A stretch of DNA of 64,000 nucleotides, from positions 347,298,203 through 347,362,202 of the forward strand of contig NC_081824.1 of assembly GCF_030867095.1 (NCBI RefSeq), given 5' to 3'. Source of the DNA: Alligator mississippiensis (Eukaryota > Chordata > Crocodylia > Alligatoridae). Both the position numbers and the translations under genes were made by a program. Positions 33,939-46,921 of the stretch are shown in pieces (the first letter of the stretch is position 1; the number at the start of each line of letters is the position of its first letter). The notes under the pieces were generated by a model. That model searched no databases and had not been told where the DNA came from. It saw only the letters and a program-made list of their open reading frames with translations.

Positions 33939-36265
33939 TTCTACGGCATGTATTAGTTTAACTGAAATGTTTAATTGGCATATACTTGTTTAGATCCTGA
34001 CTTATACAAACAAAGACTGCTAGGCATAAGAGGACAGTTAAATCATTTCAGCGGCAGTAAGGTTGCTAGCAATAAGGGCGCTAACTAGCTTGGTTTTGTT
34101 TTGCTTTACTTTGTTGTGTGTGGTTTTTTTTTATGTTGGCACTGGCACATGTACCCTAGGAAGTAAACTGAGACTACAAGCTTATGCAGGAGACCATATG
34201 ATTCACCACTGAATTTACCATCATGGCACTATTAACCATGGCACAATGAATAATATTGAATAGATCTGATATTTTCACCCTTCTATAGTGTTCCTCTCTA
34301 TCCTTAGTTTCTCTCCCCCCTCCCTTTTTTCTTCTCTGTGGGAAGGAAGAAGCATCAATTCCAATCATCAGTTCTCTCTCCAGTTTATGGCATAACTAGA
34401 CAGCAGAAGGGCTTTGTTAATTCTAGCATAGGATGGATAAAATAGTGCATAAAATTGGCATTAGGCCAGAATTGGGACATTATAACTCTGTCAATGATGC
34501 TTCTGTTTCTCTGGCAGAGTGCTTGATTGAAATTACAGTTGTCTTACCCACTGATTATCTTGGTAAAAGAAAAACAAATCTGTCTAGCCATATCCTACTG
34601 TCTTTCACAGAAGCCAAAAGATAAGTGTCCCTTGGGTTATGACTTGTGAGCTGGAACTAAGTTCACTAGTATTTGTTGATAGGAATTGCCCTGGAGGGGT
34701 TTTAAGAGTCAAGGGAATAAATTGTTCAGCCAAAAAATTGTCAGTAACCTAAATATCCAAGAAATCCTAATGAGATGTCTTAGTGAAAATAATAGCTTAC
34801 AAATTAAGGAAGCAGTATCCTTTGCTGACTCTGAATATTCATCATTTTTATTTTAATCAAAATAGCAATTCAGAAAACTTTTAAGTGAATGAATTTTGAG
34901 TAGCTTTCTGCCTCTAGAACGATGGCTGACAATATCCAAAAATGTGTTTTAATGTTTTCAGTGGAGTTTGTGTCTTGCGTGGTTGTATACTGTATGCCAG
35001 CTTGTTGATTTAGCTCCCTGCCTGCATTATTATGTCATGACACTTTGCAGAGTCTTTTTTAAACTGTGTGCCAGGAGCTCAAAGATATGAAGAGTGAGAC
35101 AGAGGTAGCAGTCTTGTCATGCCATCATTTCATATATTTGAGGGAAAATGTAGGACGACAGTAACCAAGAGACTGAGTGGTTTCAAAGTAGCAATTTTAT
35201 ACCTAGCGGTATCAGTTAATGATTTTTTTCTTGACATTATTAAATTGTTTATCTAGAAAAAAAATTAAGATGTTTTTAGTGTCTCTTCACTCTCCAGTGT
35301 AAAGCTGGTTGCCCCAAATGATTCTTTTTGTATTGGAAGGTGGTTCATCTGCCTTTTCTATTTGGATTTATTTGCAAAATAGGAAGATCAATTGTGTTTT
35401 GATATATTGTAATAATATTATTATGTGTGTTATAGTAATGCACCAAAGCCCCTGTCTGGGCTGAGATCCATTTTTGCTAGGTACTCTGCAGTTGAATGAA
35501 AGTCTGTTTCCACCCTGACCTGTGCTGAGAAACACTAGGGTCCAAAGCTCTGTTCAGACTGCGTACCACCACTGCATGATTTTCAGTGCAAGAATGGTTC
35601 CTAAGCTATTTCATTGTTCCAGAAGAAAAATATTAGAAAACTGGCATTGTCTCATAGGTTTATTGTGCCCAATTATTTTCTTTCTCCTCTCTTTTTCTGG
35701 TAGGGCAACATTAAGAACGTATCTTTGTACTTTCATCACACTTTGCATTTGTTGTTTATTTGTACTTATTTTGAAGTCCTCTCTGTAAACACACGCAACC
35801 AGCACATGTGCATGGTATGCACACAATGAGAGAGAGAGTCAATTTATTTCCAGCTAGAAAGAGGATCCTTGACTTTTTTTTACCAGGCATATCTGCTTTG
35901 CTTTTTCTAGACACTCCCAACATGAAATACTAAGCTTCCTTCTGTTAGTGAAATCTCACCTTTTGTCCCCAAAAACTAGAAGCTTATTGAAATTGACCTA
36001 ACATTATTAAGCAAAAATGTAGTCGTTCAATCAAAAGACAGCTTGGAATTAATTTGTCAGGTATAAGTGCTAAACTGTTTGAACCACACATCTGTAGACA
36101 TGTTTTCTGTAATTAAAAGAAAACAACTTCTGGGATATACCTACTATTCCTTAATTTCTGTGGTATAGAATCCTATTCTAGGCATGGTTCCCTTTTTATG
36201 TCATGCATTTTGTTAAGAGTTCACTGTGCCAACAACAAAAATTAAACCTCTGTTTTCTTCCTTAG
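33939..36265. other. Intron 1, last part
   Basis: AT-rich, no gene or clear repeat. It ends in a polypyrimidine tract and acceptor (TTCTTCCTTAG) before exon 2. Confidence 0.5.
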
Positions 36266-36445
36266 ACATTAAGACTAATCTGTACCAGTACAGCAGTGCA
36301 GAAGAAGATAATACATGTTTCAGGACCTGAAAAGTACACAGGGGATTTTATTAAAGAACAGATTGAAGAGTTCAACCTAGGAAAGAGACATTTAGCCAAC
36401 ATGATGGGAGAAGATCCAGAAACTTTTACCCAAGAGGATATTGAT
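36266..36445 (+). CDS. MRPS9 exon 2
   Basis: Encodes residues 26-85 of the uS9m precursor; 60 codons, phase 0 at both ends. The first half ([14 protein letters not shown]) is basic and weakly conserved, probably the end of the import signal. The second half contains [11 protein letters not shown] and [20 protein letters not shown], which I recognise as nearly identical to vertebrate MRPS9. Acceptor CTTAG|ACA, donor GAT|GTAAGT. This is the strongest single piece of evidence for the gene. The segment belongs to the mitochondria-specific N-terminal extension, which is absent from bacterial S9. Confidence 0.95.
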
Positions 36446-37040
36446 GTAAGTACAGTTGCTCTGTTGGAGAAGTAATTTACTGTAGAGTTTCAGATATTGA
36501 AAGCACTCTACTTCAGCATGAGCCCCTCAGCTCTCTGTGAATTTTAATCAAACTGTCAGAATAAGAAAGAATACTACTATACATTGCAACTGTGGTTGTG
36601 AATAGAGATTCTACCCCTGCTACACTGAGAGGTCAAGCATTACAGTATAGGTCTGTATGCTATATCTTGGTAAAGCACAGTAGGTTATTTTTAAAACTGC
36701 TAATGGATAATCCCCTTGATCTAAGGTCATAAGAACCACTGTGAAGGTTTTTGTAGTACTTGGAAATGTTTACTCATAATTTGACCTGCTGTGTATCTTT
36801 AGGTCAGGCTTTTTTGCATGATATCATAGCAGCTGGTGATGCAAATTAAATTTTACAGGTTATTTTCCAAACAACACTTGATTCATTTCACTTAGTGATT
36901 TTAATATAGACCTAAATTTAAGTTTATACCAGTAGTTCCCAACATATATTATTTTATTGGTATCCTTCTGGTAGCTGGTTATTGGCAGATGGGTGCTTTC
37001 CTTTTTTTCCAAATTCCTGTTATCCCATGCATTCACACTG

Positions 37041-37080
<40 letters not shown>

Positions 37081-38480
37081 CCCCCCCCCCTTTGTCCTGT
37101 TGTATTTCACTTTCTTTTTATGCTCCCTCTGAAGTGCCTCCCTTTTGTGGCTCATCCATCCTATTTTACCACATACCAGAAGGCTGGTGATAGGGGGAGC
37201 TTTCATTTTGGTGACTTTGTAGGGTGAAGTGGTATGCACTGGGAGCAGAAAAGAGAAGGCTGAGCTGGTTGCATCATGGGCTACTGTGAGAGCAGGGAGA
37301 TAAGGTGGCTTTTGAGAAACTGTCAACTAGCACACTGGGTTCCTGGTCCATGACTAAGTTTTAAAAGCACCAGAATAGTACAAGCAATAAATAATTCTGC
37401 TTCGTCTGTAGCAGATTGCAGCTGTGATTTAAGCAGAGCTGGAGTTAAGCAGAGCTTTTCCCATCCTCCTTTTCAACACAAATAAACACTTTTTTGAATA
37501 TTTTGGGGATACTCTTTTACAGTAACTCCGCTAATATAAATGGTTTAGTTGGCTATAGGGGTAAGTGTACTGTAAATATTGGAAATTGAGTTATACATTT
37601 CTTAATTATAACAGGAAGTCATTACTGTATTTTTTTTAAATACGTTCAGACATACAGGTAGCTATCTAACGGTATAGTCGAGACTTCCTCATCCAGCAGT
37701 TTCAAACAAAACATCATTTTCAAAAGGATGTTAAATCAGGACATCTAGCAATACAAATTCTATTCCCATGCGGTTTAAACTAGACTTTGTTCAGCCACAT
37801 ATACTGGTCACTGATCAGTGATAAAATCCTGATATAATCACCTATTTATAAAACAGCATGCTTTTGCATACGCAGGTTATATACACATTATTTGATACTC
37901 TGGATAAATCAGCATCAGTAAACACGTATATAAAAATGAACATGCTGCTAACGGTTGCCTCTGTCAACAAACAGAAATACATGGTTTCTCCCTTATGTTT
38001 TAGAGATCACAAACTCTAAAACAGTGTCTCCCAGCTAATCACTTAGAACACACACTTGCCATCCAACCCATCTTGAAGCAAAGGCTTGAACAAGCAAATG
38101 GGACTGACTTCTTGCCATTAAGGTGAACAGTCTTCAACTCTGAGGAGCCATATTTACAATGGTTCTTAATCCTTTGATTTCTGAAGTATGAAAGTATGTC
38201 ATATGTATACTAAGGTTTATATTAAGGAAAGAGAAGGTTAAACGTTTGTTAATTTTGATAATCAATTTACATTCAGAGCAATAGAAACAAATCTTGATAT
38301 TACTCTTGTTCCTCTAGGTAGAAGTACCATTGTAGATCCTCTCACCTCTGGGGTCTGTTTAACTTTAGTATGACTGTTGTTATAAAGGTAGTGGGTGCAC
38401 TGGTGCACCTCTTTGTAGGATTAAGTCCATCAGGAAAACAGTTGATTTATTTGCTTGCATTGGCCTTATTATTTTCTGCT
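36446..38480. other. MRPS9 intron 2, first part
   Basis: AT-rich. Carries a (CT)n-(C)n composite at 37044-37090. No gene. Confidence 0.5.
37044..37090 (+). repeat. (TC)n followed by a C-run, intron 2
   Basis: About 17 TC units followed by 12 C residues. Same architecture and order as 27972-28016 in the 5' leader of the same gene. Confidence 0.95.
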
Positions 38481-38520
38481 TTTAAGGTATAAAACTTCCT
38501 TTTAAGGTATAAAACTTCCT
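38481..38520 (+). repeat. Exact 20-bp tandem duplication
   Basis: TTTAAGGTATAAAACTTCCT twice in succession. A looser duplication around TACAAGTAAAAA follows at 38592-38632. Confidence 0.95.
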
Positions 38521-38650
38521 TTTACTAAACATTTTATTTTCCATTTGGCAACCAAGTCTACTTAATCTTAACCAAACTTGTCTTATTTGCATACAAGTAA
38601 AAACAAGTGTATACAAGTAAAAATACAAGTGTAACTCCCAGAGGTCGAGG

Positions 38651-39004
38651 TTGTGTGGGCATAGAGCTGATTGCCTGCAGGCTCAACACTGGGAGGGTGA
38701 ATACGGCTTCCTACGCATGGATCGAGGACCCAGAGGACGAGCTTGTATAGGATATCAGGAAATGGGTAGTATGACCATGTGCTGGGAGTGGAGTCCCTTT
38801 ATGTACATGTACTTGGAAGGAGGAAGATTCTTCTGCACACAGATACCAGTGGGATGTTACAGTCATTTGTATGAAAAAGACGGAGCTCCCTCCATTCTGG
38901 AAGTGAGCTTCTCCGTATGCAGCATGGATGACAAATACAGAGCCACCTCACAAATTTTATTTTTGAAAAGCTGGAAAAAACAAAAGAGTAGCATTTTATT
39001 TTAG
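38651..39004 (+). other. Unassigned 117-codon open frame in intron 2
   Basis: The frame is open from ATG to TAG and rich in Cys, Trp, Tyr and Met (for example HWEGEYGFLRMDRG and MCWEWSPFMYMYLEGGRFF). The local DNA is richer in GC than its surroundings. I recognise no domain. There is no splice context or promoter that I can point to. It could be a fragment of an unrecognised mobile element, a processed pseudogene fragment, or chance. Confidence 0.25.
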
Positions 39005-41994
39005 AGATATCAAGTATCTACAGTGCACATTTAATTTGCTCACATCCCATCAGGTGTTAGAAAGACTTAGAGTGCATAATAGTGCCTGCTATGCATAATT
39101 AAATTTCTGTTATAAAAATATAAAAGCTGCTTAGCACTTGCAGCAGAATTATCAAGCTTTACACTTCGAAGAGTAATAATTCCTTTTGATGAGTACTTAT
39201 GTACCTCTCTCTCTTCTACTGTTAATCAATCTGTTCAGTACATTTCAAAAGTAGACATCATGGGATTCTGTCCTTCACTTGCATTTTATCTGTGTTTTAA
39301 TAAAGTTTAAACCTTGTGAATTTTAAAACAGGTGCTATAGGAAAATAAGTTAACTGCATTAATACTCCTGCTGGATGTTTCAGATGAAGAATTGCCTTTT
39401 TCTTGTGCTTTTATTTAGGAATAGAAAGTTAAGCGGTACATTACAACTGAATTTCTTGGGGGGGGGTCCAGTAAATTGATATATAACTCTGCAGAAGTCT
39501 ACCAATTGCTTTTTAATTGGTATTATAGACCTTGCTCTGAAACAAGGATATCTTATTCTCCTATGTGTGAATATGTGGTATGAAGTTTCTCTAATTGATT
39601 TGCTTTGCCCATTCCATTTGATGTATCATTTTTCACAATATTTCATAATTTGTGCTCATTTCTAATGAACAGAGTCGTTAGGACAGGCATGTCTAAGTAC
39701 AACTGACAGCTAACATTAGGTGCCAGATGCAGTTTATAAAGCTATGTAGAACTGCAGAGAACAGTTTAAATAAATTAGCACCTGTACATTAGTCTCACTT
39801 GCTGGTAATTTATAAGCGAATCAGTAGAGATGACATTTAGGTAAGTCATTGATCAAGTTAACAGCTGCATACCCACTGCCCAGCTGGGATACCTAATTAA
39901 TAGAGATTGCAGTCCTGACCCAGTGCTTTTCCCTGGTTGAGTCTGTAATCCTTTTATTTGTGATTTAACTTTAACTTATGGACATAGTAAACAGTCTCCC
40001 TTCATTTCAAACTGTCAGATCACTGATACTCCACTTTAAAGCAAAAAAATCTAAGTAAGATTAATACAAGAAAAGCATGTTAAGCCCCATGACATGCTGG
40101 GTTTTTTTTATTATTCATTCCAGATACCTGAACTCTGTATGAAGCATCTTTTTTTTTTTTAAAGTTAGTTAAAAAATTAGAGCTGCTTATTTAATCAGTA
40201 GGTACCTGCTGAAAATCTTTTGCGAAATAGGTTATAGGTCTTAACTGATATTTGGCATGCAGAAAGATTAATGTTTAAATGTAAAGCAAATGTTTTAAAG
40301 CAACTAGTTTCACTTGCAAATGTCTTTGTGCAAGAATATTGCAAGGCTTGATTGTCACAAAGGATATTGTGACCTGAAGCATATAAGAAGCCCCCAAGAA
40401 AATGTTATTTGTTTATTAAGTACATTCTCCAATGGATAAATGTTAAGACTTTTATATTAAAAAGCCTAGCACATTTGACTGCTAAAGGATATTCAGATTT
40501 TAGCAAAATAAACCCTTACACACTTGTGATTCCTAATCTGTATGAAATGCCAGTACCTTTCAGAAATATAATTCTACATGAAAACAGTGGTTCATAAACT
40601 ACAACTTTTTCTGTTGTCTAGAAGCAGAATATGGTATCTAACACTTGTTTGTAATGGCAAGTTATTGTAGTTCATCTTGAAAGAAGTTGCTTGAAACCAA
40701 AATATTTCTTCCTGTGATTGATTTATTTTTTAAAGGAGTCAATTCCTTTATGGCTTAATTAAAAAAAATCCTTATAAAAGTCCAAGTGGACTGATGCCTT
40801 TTTTGTTTTTTGTTTTTTCTTTCTGTTTTTTATATAGAAAGATCATTTGTTAAAGTGGAAATAATTGCTGTTTCTCGTACTATACTATGTATAACCTTTC
40901 CATGGTAACAATTATGTGAACAAGATTTTGGTGTTTTTAAGATGATTGGGCCACCTATCAGTAGAGTTATTTCTTTTAAGAAACAGTTTTATCTGCATAA
41001 AACCCAATAATAATATTAGAGTTGATGTTATAATCATACTTTTGTTGTAAGTTTGATTTTTTTTTTTCTTCACAGACCCTTTTGCTTTGGATAAAACAGG
41101 ATTTTTTGGCCTCAAAGTTGTGTAATTATCATTGATTTTAGCAGGGTTTTTTGGGAGTTAGGCTGTTGAAACTGGGGAGCAGAGGCAACCTGCTACAGAG
41201 AAATTAGCAACCTAGGGATCTGAAATGTTTCAAATGTTGTGCCCTGAAGTATGATCTAAGAGCTGAACTGGTTAAATTCTTCAGCACTTAAAGCTCAATT
41301 TTAAAAAAAGTATTGGGTCTTATTTTTTTTCAATGCTCTTGGGCCCTTTCTTTTCACCAATTAGACTGAGACAAGCTGGGAAAGATGTCAGGCTTCCCTG
41401 CAAAATACCCCTGTTGCTGGAGGTTCCTTACCGATTCAACACGATTGCTATAAATGGTTTGGACAATTGCATGTTAGGGTGGGGATGTACCGCAGATAGG
41501 CTGGATGCAGTCCGGAGGCTAGGGTGGACCTGTGCCCTCAGAACCATTTTTGCTACAGGGCCACTATGGAACAACTTAACAGGACCCTAGCCTGTTTGGT
41601 GTGCTGACTCAAAGATCCTGAGTGTAGCAAACATCTTTCCTTTTTTCCTGTGTGATTTATGATGAGTCAGACCAAATATTGTTTGCTAATCCAGTTTGAA
41701 TTAAGGCACACATTTCTAAATGCCTAAAGATAAAGTTAAATGTATATCAGATACAGATAATGAAATGGCCAAATTAAGCCAGGTTAATTTGGTACTAGCT
41801 TTGGGCTTTGGAGGAATGAAGGAACAAGATCCATCAGCTTGTAAACCAGGGAAGAAAATGTCATGTAGGTTCAAGCTGATATAAGAGGGGAAATACTCTA
41901 AATGAGGTTTGAGTATAACTGTCTGCTTTTCTGTATATGTGACATTTGATAGAAATTATTCAATGAACTATTGCATGTTTGCAGGCCATTTATT
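39005..41994. other. Intron 2, middle part
   Basis: AT-rich with T-runs. No gene or recognised repeat. A GC-richer patch at 41330-41590 has an open frame without recognisable features. Confidence 0.4.
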
Positions 41995-42120
41995 CATAGG
42001 TCATTTTTGGATAGGAAGGAATAAACTTTAGTCCCCATTTAGCTGGTCTGGATTCAAACTGATAACCTACTGGTGAAAGATACTGTAGCCCACCTAGTAG
42101 TAACTCAGGCTCAAGCACTT
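41995..42120 (-). mobile_element. tRNA-like SINE fragment (minus strand)
   Basis: On the minus strand, CTTTCACCAGTAGGTTATCA is followed by GTTTGAATCC, a good B-box. It shares TTTCACC-(n)-AGGTT-(n)-GTTnnAAT with the copy near 45030 on the other strand. Confidence 0.4.
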
Positions 42121-42289
42121 GGTTTTAAAATGACAGAATTATATATAGTTTTAATTTGCTCTTTTGCATGTACTCATAATGATTTCCCAGGACTTTCAGA
42201 TTGAAAAGAATCACCTCTACAACTTCAGTTAAATGAATAATTCATAGCAGAAGTAAGCTATTATCTCCCAGGTGGAGGATCCACTAGAA

Positions 42290-42497
42290 CAGTAGTTTTT
42301 GAGCTGTTCCGTGGAACCCTGTAGGGGTTCTGTGATAGGTCATCAGGGTTCTGCAAAGAGATTGGGGGTAATGGCCGACGTGGTAGGTTGCTGTTGCCAG
42401 CCTGGGTTGCACGTCCCCATGGATGTGGTTAGGGGTTCCCCAGCAAAAGAAGTGATACGAAAGGGTTCTGTGACTTTAGGGTGTTTGAAAAACACTG
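42290..42497. mobile_element. hAT-type MITE, family G
   Basis: Starts CAGTAGTTTTTGAGC and ends GTTTGAAAAACACTG. Flanks CACTAGAA (42282-42289) and TACTAAAA (42498-42505) match at 6 of 8. The interior has repeated GGGTTCTG motifs. Confidence 0.8.
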
Positions 42498-42775
42498 TAC
42501 TAAAAGATAGATGACAACTCTTTGTGGAAAAAAAGCAGTGCAATATTCAGTGCCTGGGTTCTTGAGGCAACTTATTCTAGAAGGCAGTGTGGCAAAGTGG
42601 GATGAAATTTATGTCTACCACATTAAAGTGATGTGTTCCATTCCCAAAGAGAATGATACGGCTTTGTTAACTAGAGTTGTGAAATAATAGCCTGCTATCT
42701 ACATATGGAAGGGGCGTGTATATATGCATCAGGTATTTTAACATTTCTCGTTGTTCTCTGATACTATCCCAAGTA

Positions 42776-42944
42776 ATTTGTTCTCAACCTTATCTGAAGG
42801 GGCATGACCAAAATCAGAGCCACCCTCACTCCCCCAAATAAGCTATATGGAAAGAATCCAATGGTCATGTATCCTTGAACTGTATGTGTCCTCTCATCCA
42901 GACTTCCAGACATCTACTTGTAACCCTCAGGATGAGAACCGCTG
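42776..42944. mobile_element. Degraded hAT-type MITE
   Basis: TTCTCAACCTTATCTG near the left and GGATGAGAACCGCTG at the right are eroded inverted ends. No good duplication. Confidence 0.4.
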
Positions 42945-45781
42945 TCCTACAATAAAAGCCTACAGTGTGGTCTGGAAAGGTCTGTGGGGAACTGTCAGAG
43001 TCTGTGTTCTATCACAGCTGCTTCCATCTTAGTTATGTATAACCTTAAAGTACATTGGCTTGCTCCTACATTACATATTGAGACTGTAGTTGATTCTACT
43101 AAATTTTGGTACGATTCATGAAGGTATTCTTATATTGGAAACCAGTGTTGCAGATGTGAAGAAGATCCCTATTACGTGAGAGTGATTCAGGAGAAGGGTA
43201 GACTAATACCTGTATGCTCCAGTTCAAGTTACTCAGAGATTAGTTCCTCATGGGAGACTAGAAGCTGGTTCTCTTTTTATTTCTGTTTGTATTAGACTCA
43301 GAAGCAGGGAGCTAGAGCTTTTCAGAACAGTTTTATTGAAATGTGCTGCATCAGAGCTGAAATATTGAAATTTGCATCAAAGCTGGAATATTCTGTGTAG
43401 ATATACTGGTTCTTCTGAAACTTTGGAACCTAGGTGCTCAATAGGTTGGGGGATAAGAGAGAAGACCTAGGATGCTGGAGATGCAACTGTTCTAGCCAGC
43501 ATCCTAAGCACCAACTTTGCAAATCATTTTTGCAAAGATTTTGCACAAAGATTTTTGCAGAGACTTTGTTCTTGTTCCATATTGGAACAGAAAGCTATTC
43601 AAAAGCCATGAAATGAAATTGTTGTTTTACAGCCAGCTGTGTGGAGAGTGAGAAGCAAATCCGAAGCTTTCCTAACGTGGGGTTGTGGGTTAGGGACTTT
43701 TGGCACCAAAGGTGACTGTGAGCATGTAACCCCCAGTCATTTTTATAAGCTAAACTTCCATCTCATGCATCAGTCATTCTCTGTATCGTGGCTCTAGCAT
43801 GCTGATATACTGTGCTTATGTTGAATTTTTGGTGTTAGTTATTGTAAGTGTTTGAACGGGGTCCTTTAAATACTGGTATAAAGAATACCTCTTAAGTACA
43901 TATAAAGCCAGTCTCAGTATCTCATAATATATTCCTATAACATGTTATTAAATAAGGTGTTTGTTTAATATCAGCTGGCTCACAGCAGATTTCTCTGTTG
44001 TCCTCATAATTAATCCCCATTTGTTCATAAATAGGTGTTCACCTACTGTGTGCATGTGTGCAAAATGGCCATCGACTAACAAATGGGAATTCAGCAGTCA
44101 CTAAGAGAAACAAAATTACCATTTCATAAAATCAAGTTAAGCCTTTTGTTTGCATCAGAATTCTCAAAATTTCTGTTCAGAATGCCAGTAGGGGATTAAT
44201 GAAAGTAATAGGTTAGATCTTTTTTACACTCCATGCATATTAAGTAGGTTGAAGCACTGACAAACCAATCCATGTCCATGGAAAAAAATTATCAGCGAGT
44301 AATAGCCTTAAGGTAACCTAACCAGCAAAGAGGCATAATTCTTGAGAGAAGATTTTAACTGCAGACTTGTCATAATTTTATTTTTCCACACTTGTTCACT
44401 AAAAAATGCAAGTGAAGCAACTGTAGCATTTTATCCAGTTAATAATTTGGTAGTGTTGTACCATATGTAATTGCAGTTAAAACAAGATTTTAGCTCTGTG
44501 GTTCATGATGTGATTAATTTTATATTTTGACTAAAATTGTCCACATTTGGAGACACGTTTGCCAAAACATTGTTTTTGTTAATTTGGGAAAAATAAGTCT
44601 CTAATCTAACACATTCTTTTTACTTTATTAATCAATAGATTTTTTTTGCAAATGTTTTGAAAAGTTTCCATAATGTTGTACTGCTGAATAGAAATATGCC
44701 TGGTGTGATTTTTTTTATAAGACAAAATACCTTGTCTTATAATTGTGCCAGAAATGGTTTGGAATCTTAACTGTGCTACTTGCTAAAGTAAATGATATTA
44801 CTTTTTAACCAGGCACACAAACAACATTAAAATATTGATTGAGTTGCTGACTGCCAAATATCTTTTACTGCATTTAGCAATAATATTAACAATAAAATAC
44901 AAATGGTTTGCAGAAAAGCACGTTGTTATTGTTTCCTGTCTTGTATCTTCTTAAAAGTCCCTTAAATGTCTTTAAAGAGAGACTTGATGATTACAGCTTT
45001 AGTAATTGGATAGACTTTCACCTCCAGGTTGCTGGTTCAAATGTAGCTGAGGTTGTAATGAATAATGACTAACACCTGCTCCCAGATGAAAGTTGCTTAG
45101 AAAACTATGTAAAATGGTTTGGGGTGATCTGAATCATTTCAAATAAACTGATATCACAACAGACGTCCCTCTTGATAGCCTTGAAGAAACCAGTGTTCTG
45201 GTTGAAATGGAAATTCATTAGTCTTCCTAGTTGAAGACTACAGGATGGGAAAGCAAGTATGAGTTATGTCTATTTAGTTTGTATTTGAATAAATAAGAAC
45301 TCATTCTTAAAGAAAAATATAAAAATTGTGATAAATCTAAAGTTGATTAAAAATCATTTTGAGGGGGAGCAGAAGGCAGTGAATTTTTTTTTTTTTTAAA
45401 TATAAAAAAAAAAAATGGAATCTTTCCGCTTTGTGGTTCTTGTAACTTGTAATAAATTGTTTGGACTACCAGGGTTAAATTTTAAAGTAAACAGGACTCA
45501 TTCCAGTTCACTCATTCTTGATATGCTAGCTTATAAACTTCAGAAAGAAATATTTTTTTTCTGAAAGTAGTAGTTGCTTTTGGCCTAAGCACAACATAAT
45601 AGATTTCATATATTTCTAGGGTTGAAAGGGACCTATTATAATGCGTATATACTGTATTTATTGTTGATTTGTTTTTGGTTTTTATTCTTTAAGTTTTCAT
45701 ACCATACTCATAGTGAGAGTATCTATAAGGAATGTTTTATTTACAGAAAAAAATACATCTTATCTTTGTGTTTCTCTGCAG
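42945..45781. other. Intron 2, last part
   Basis: AT-rich unique DNA. It includes a tRNA-like SINE fragment at 44985-45100, a T14/A12 foldback at 45384-45416 and a scrap of CR1 tail near 45603-45632. No gene. Confidence 0.45.
44985..45100 (+). mobile_element. tRNA-like SINE fragment
   Basis: TTTAGTAATTGG resembles an A-box, and GGTTGCTGGTTCAAAT resembles a B-box; they are about 30 bp apart. Similar to 41995-42120. Confidence 0.4.
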
Positions 45782-45844
45782 AAAGCAATTGCCTACCTCT
45801 TTCCCTCTGGCTTATTTGAGAAAAAGGCCAGACCTATAATGAAG
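45782..45844 (+). CDS. MRPS9 exon 3
   Basis: 21 codons in phase 0 encoding residues 86-106, KAIAYLFPSGLFEKKARPIM and a final K. The AYLFPSGLFEK core is highly conserved in vertebrate MRPS9. Acceptor TCTCTGCAG|AAA, donor AAG|GTAAGA. An 80-bp intron separates it from exon 4, in sharp contrast to the 6-9 kb introns around the pair. Confidence 0.95.
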
Positions 45845-45924
45845 GTAAGAATATTGTTTAATGTGCTTTTATGAACATCTTTTTGCAGAGTACGTTACCT
45901 GATTTTTTTCCTTGGTTTTCACAG

Positions 45925-45955
45925 GATCCTAAAGAAATCTTTGCAAGCAAATCAG
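45925..45955 (+). CDS. MRPS9 exon 4 (31-nt microexon)
   Basis: Encodes DPKEIFASKS and the first base of a valine codon. Acceptor TTTTCACAG|GAT and donor TCAG|GTAAGC, so it enters in phase 0 and leaves in phase 1. Its position matches the linker before the conserved [10 protein letters not shown] block in other vertebrates. It is too short to be found by ORF length alone and was identified from splice signals, phase and order. Confidence 0.88.
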
Positions 45956-46921
45956 GTAAGCATGAATAATTCTAAGCGATATCTAAGATTCTATTGTGCA
46001 CCTGTATTTTTTTTACAATTCCTTCTTGCCACTTATTTTTATATCCTTTATTAATTATTTTAATAGCTTCTAGCAAGACATTTGTTGAAAAGCTAAAGGC
46101 TTTCAAATGTACTGTGAAATCCTAGTGATCTGAGTGACAGGACATACTAACTGTGGGAGACCTGTGATCTTTTTGATAGCAGATATCTTTTGAACCATCT
46201 TGATGAGAAATATATGTTTTCTACTATAGCAAACTTTTTTAATATGCGGGGTCTCATCCACTGCCTACTGAAGTCAGTGGAAATCCTTCATTGAATCCAG
46301 TGGCTTTGTTACAGCCCCAGGAAGTGTTCCTTTTCATTTTTTACTTAAAACCATACATTTCTTGAAGCCAGGATGGCTCTTGGCATGCAGGCCAGATATC
46401 CAGCCCAAGAAGTCATGTGATCCAGCTGTAGGACTCCCTAAGGGTCTGGAAATTTGGCAGCAGAGTGTTGGTGACAATTAACAGTACCACTGCTCCCCCA
46501 CTGCCAAATTTTCAAGCCATGTGGACCAGATGCAGGATCCCACTAGAATATACAGAGCCAGGGCTGGAACAGCAGGACTAAGCCCGCACGTGTGGGGCCA
46601 GGACAGTGGCAGCAGACCTGATGTGATGTGTATGGGGCCGGGGTCCCACGCACACTGGTTCAGGCCCACAGACCAGATCTGGCCCATGGACTGACCCTAC
46701 CCCACTCATATCGCCTGCGGGGCCAAAAGGTTGGGCTCTACTGCTGCACACAATTCAGTGTTCACAAAAGGTCTCAGATTGGCAGTTTTGGGAAATGAAA
46801 TTCCCTCTGTAAAAAGAATGGGGACAATATGTGACTGGCTGTAAAAATTTCCCTTGTTATATCCCCAGTGCACCTTAACTTGGTCTCTCTCCTGAGGCTT
46901 CTGTTAGATAATCCTTTATAG
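45956..46921. other. MRPS9 intron 4, first part
   Basis: Holds an old palindromic repeat remnant (46253-46320, with TACTGAAGTCAGTGG) and a GC-rich hAT fragment (about 46360-46743, ending GGCCAAAAGGTTGGGCTCTA). No gene. Confidence 0.5.

Noticed and set aside
41333..41590. 85-codon + strand frame
   Set aside because: No recognisable motif, no exon signals and low complexity of support.
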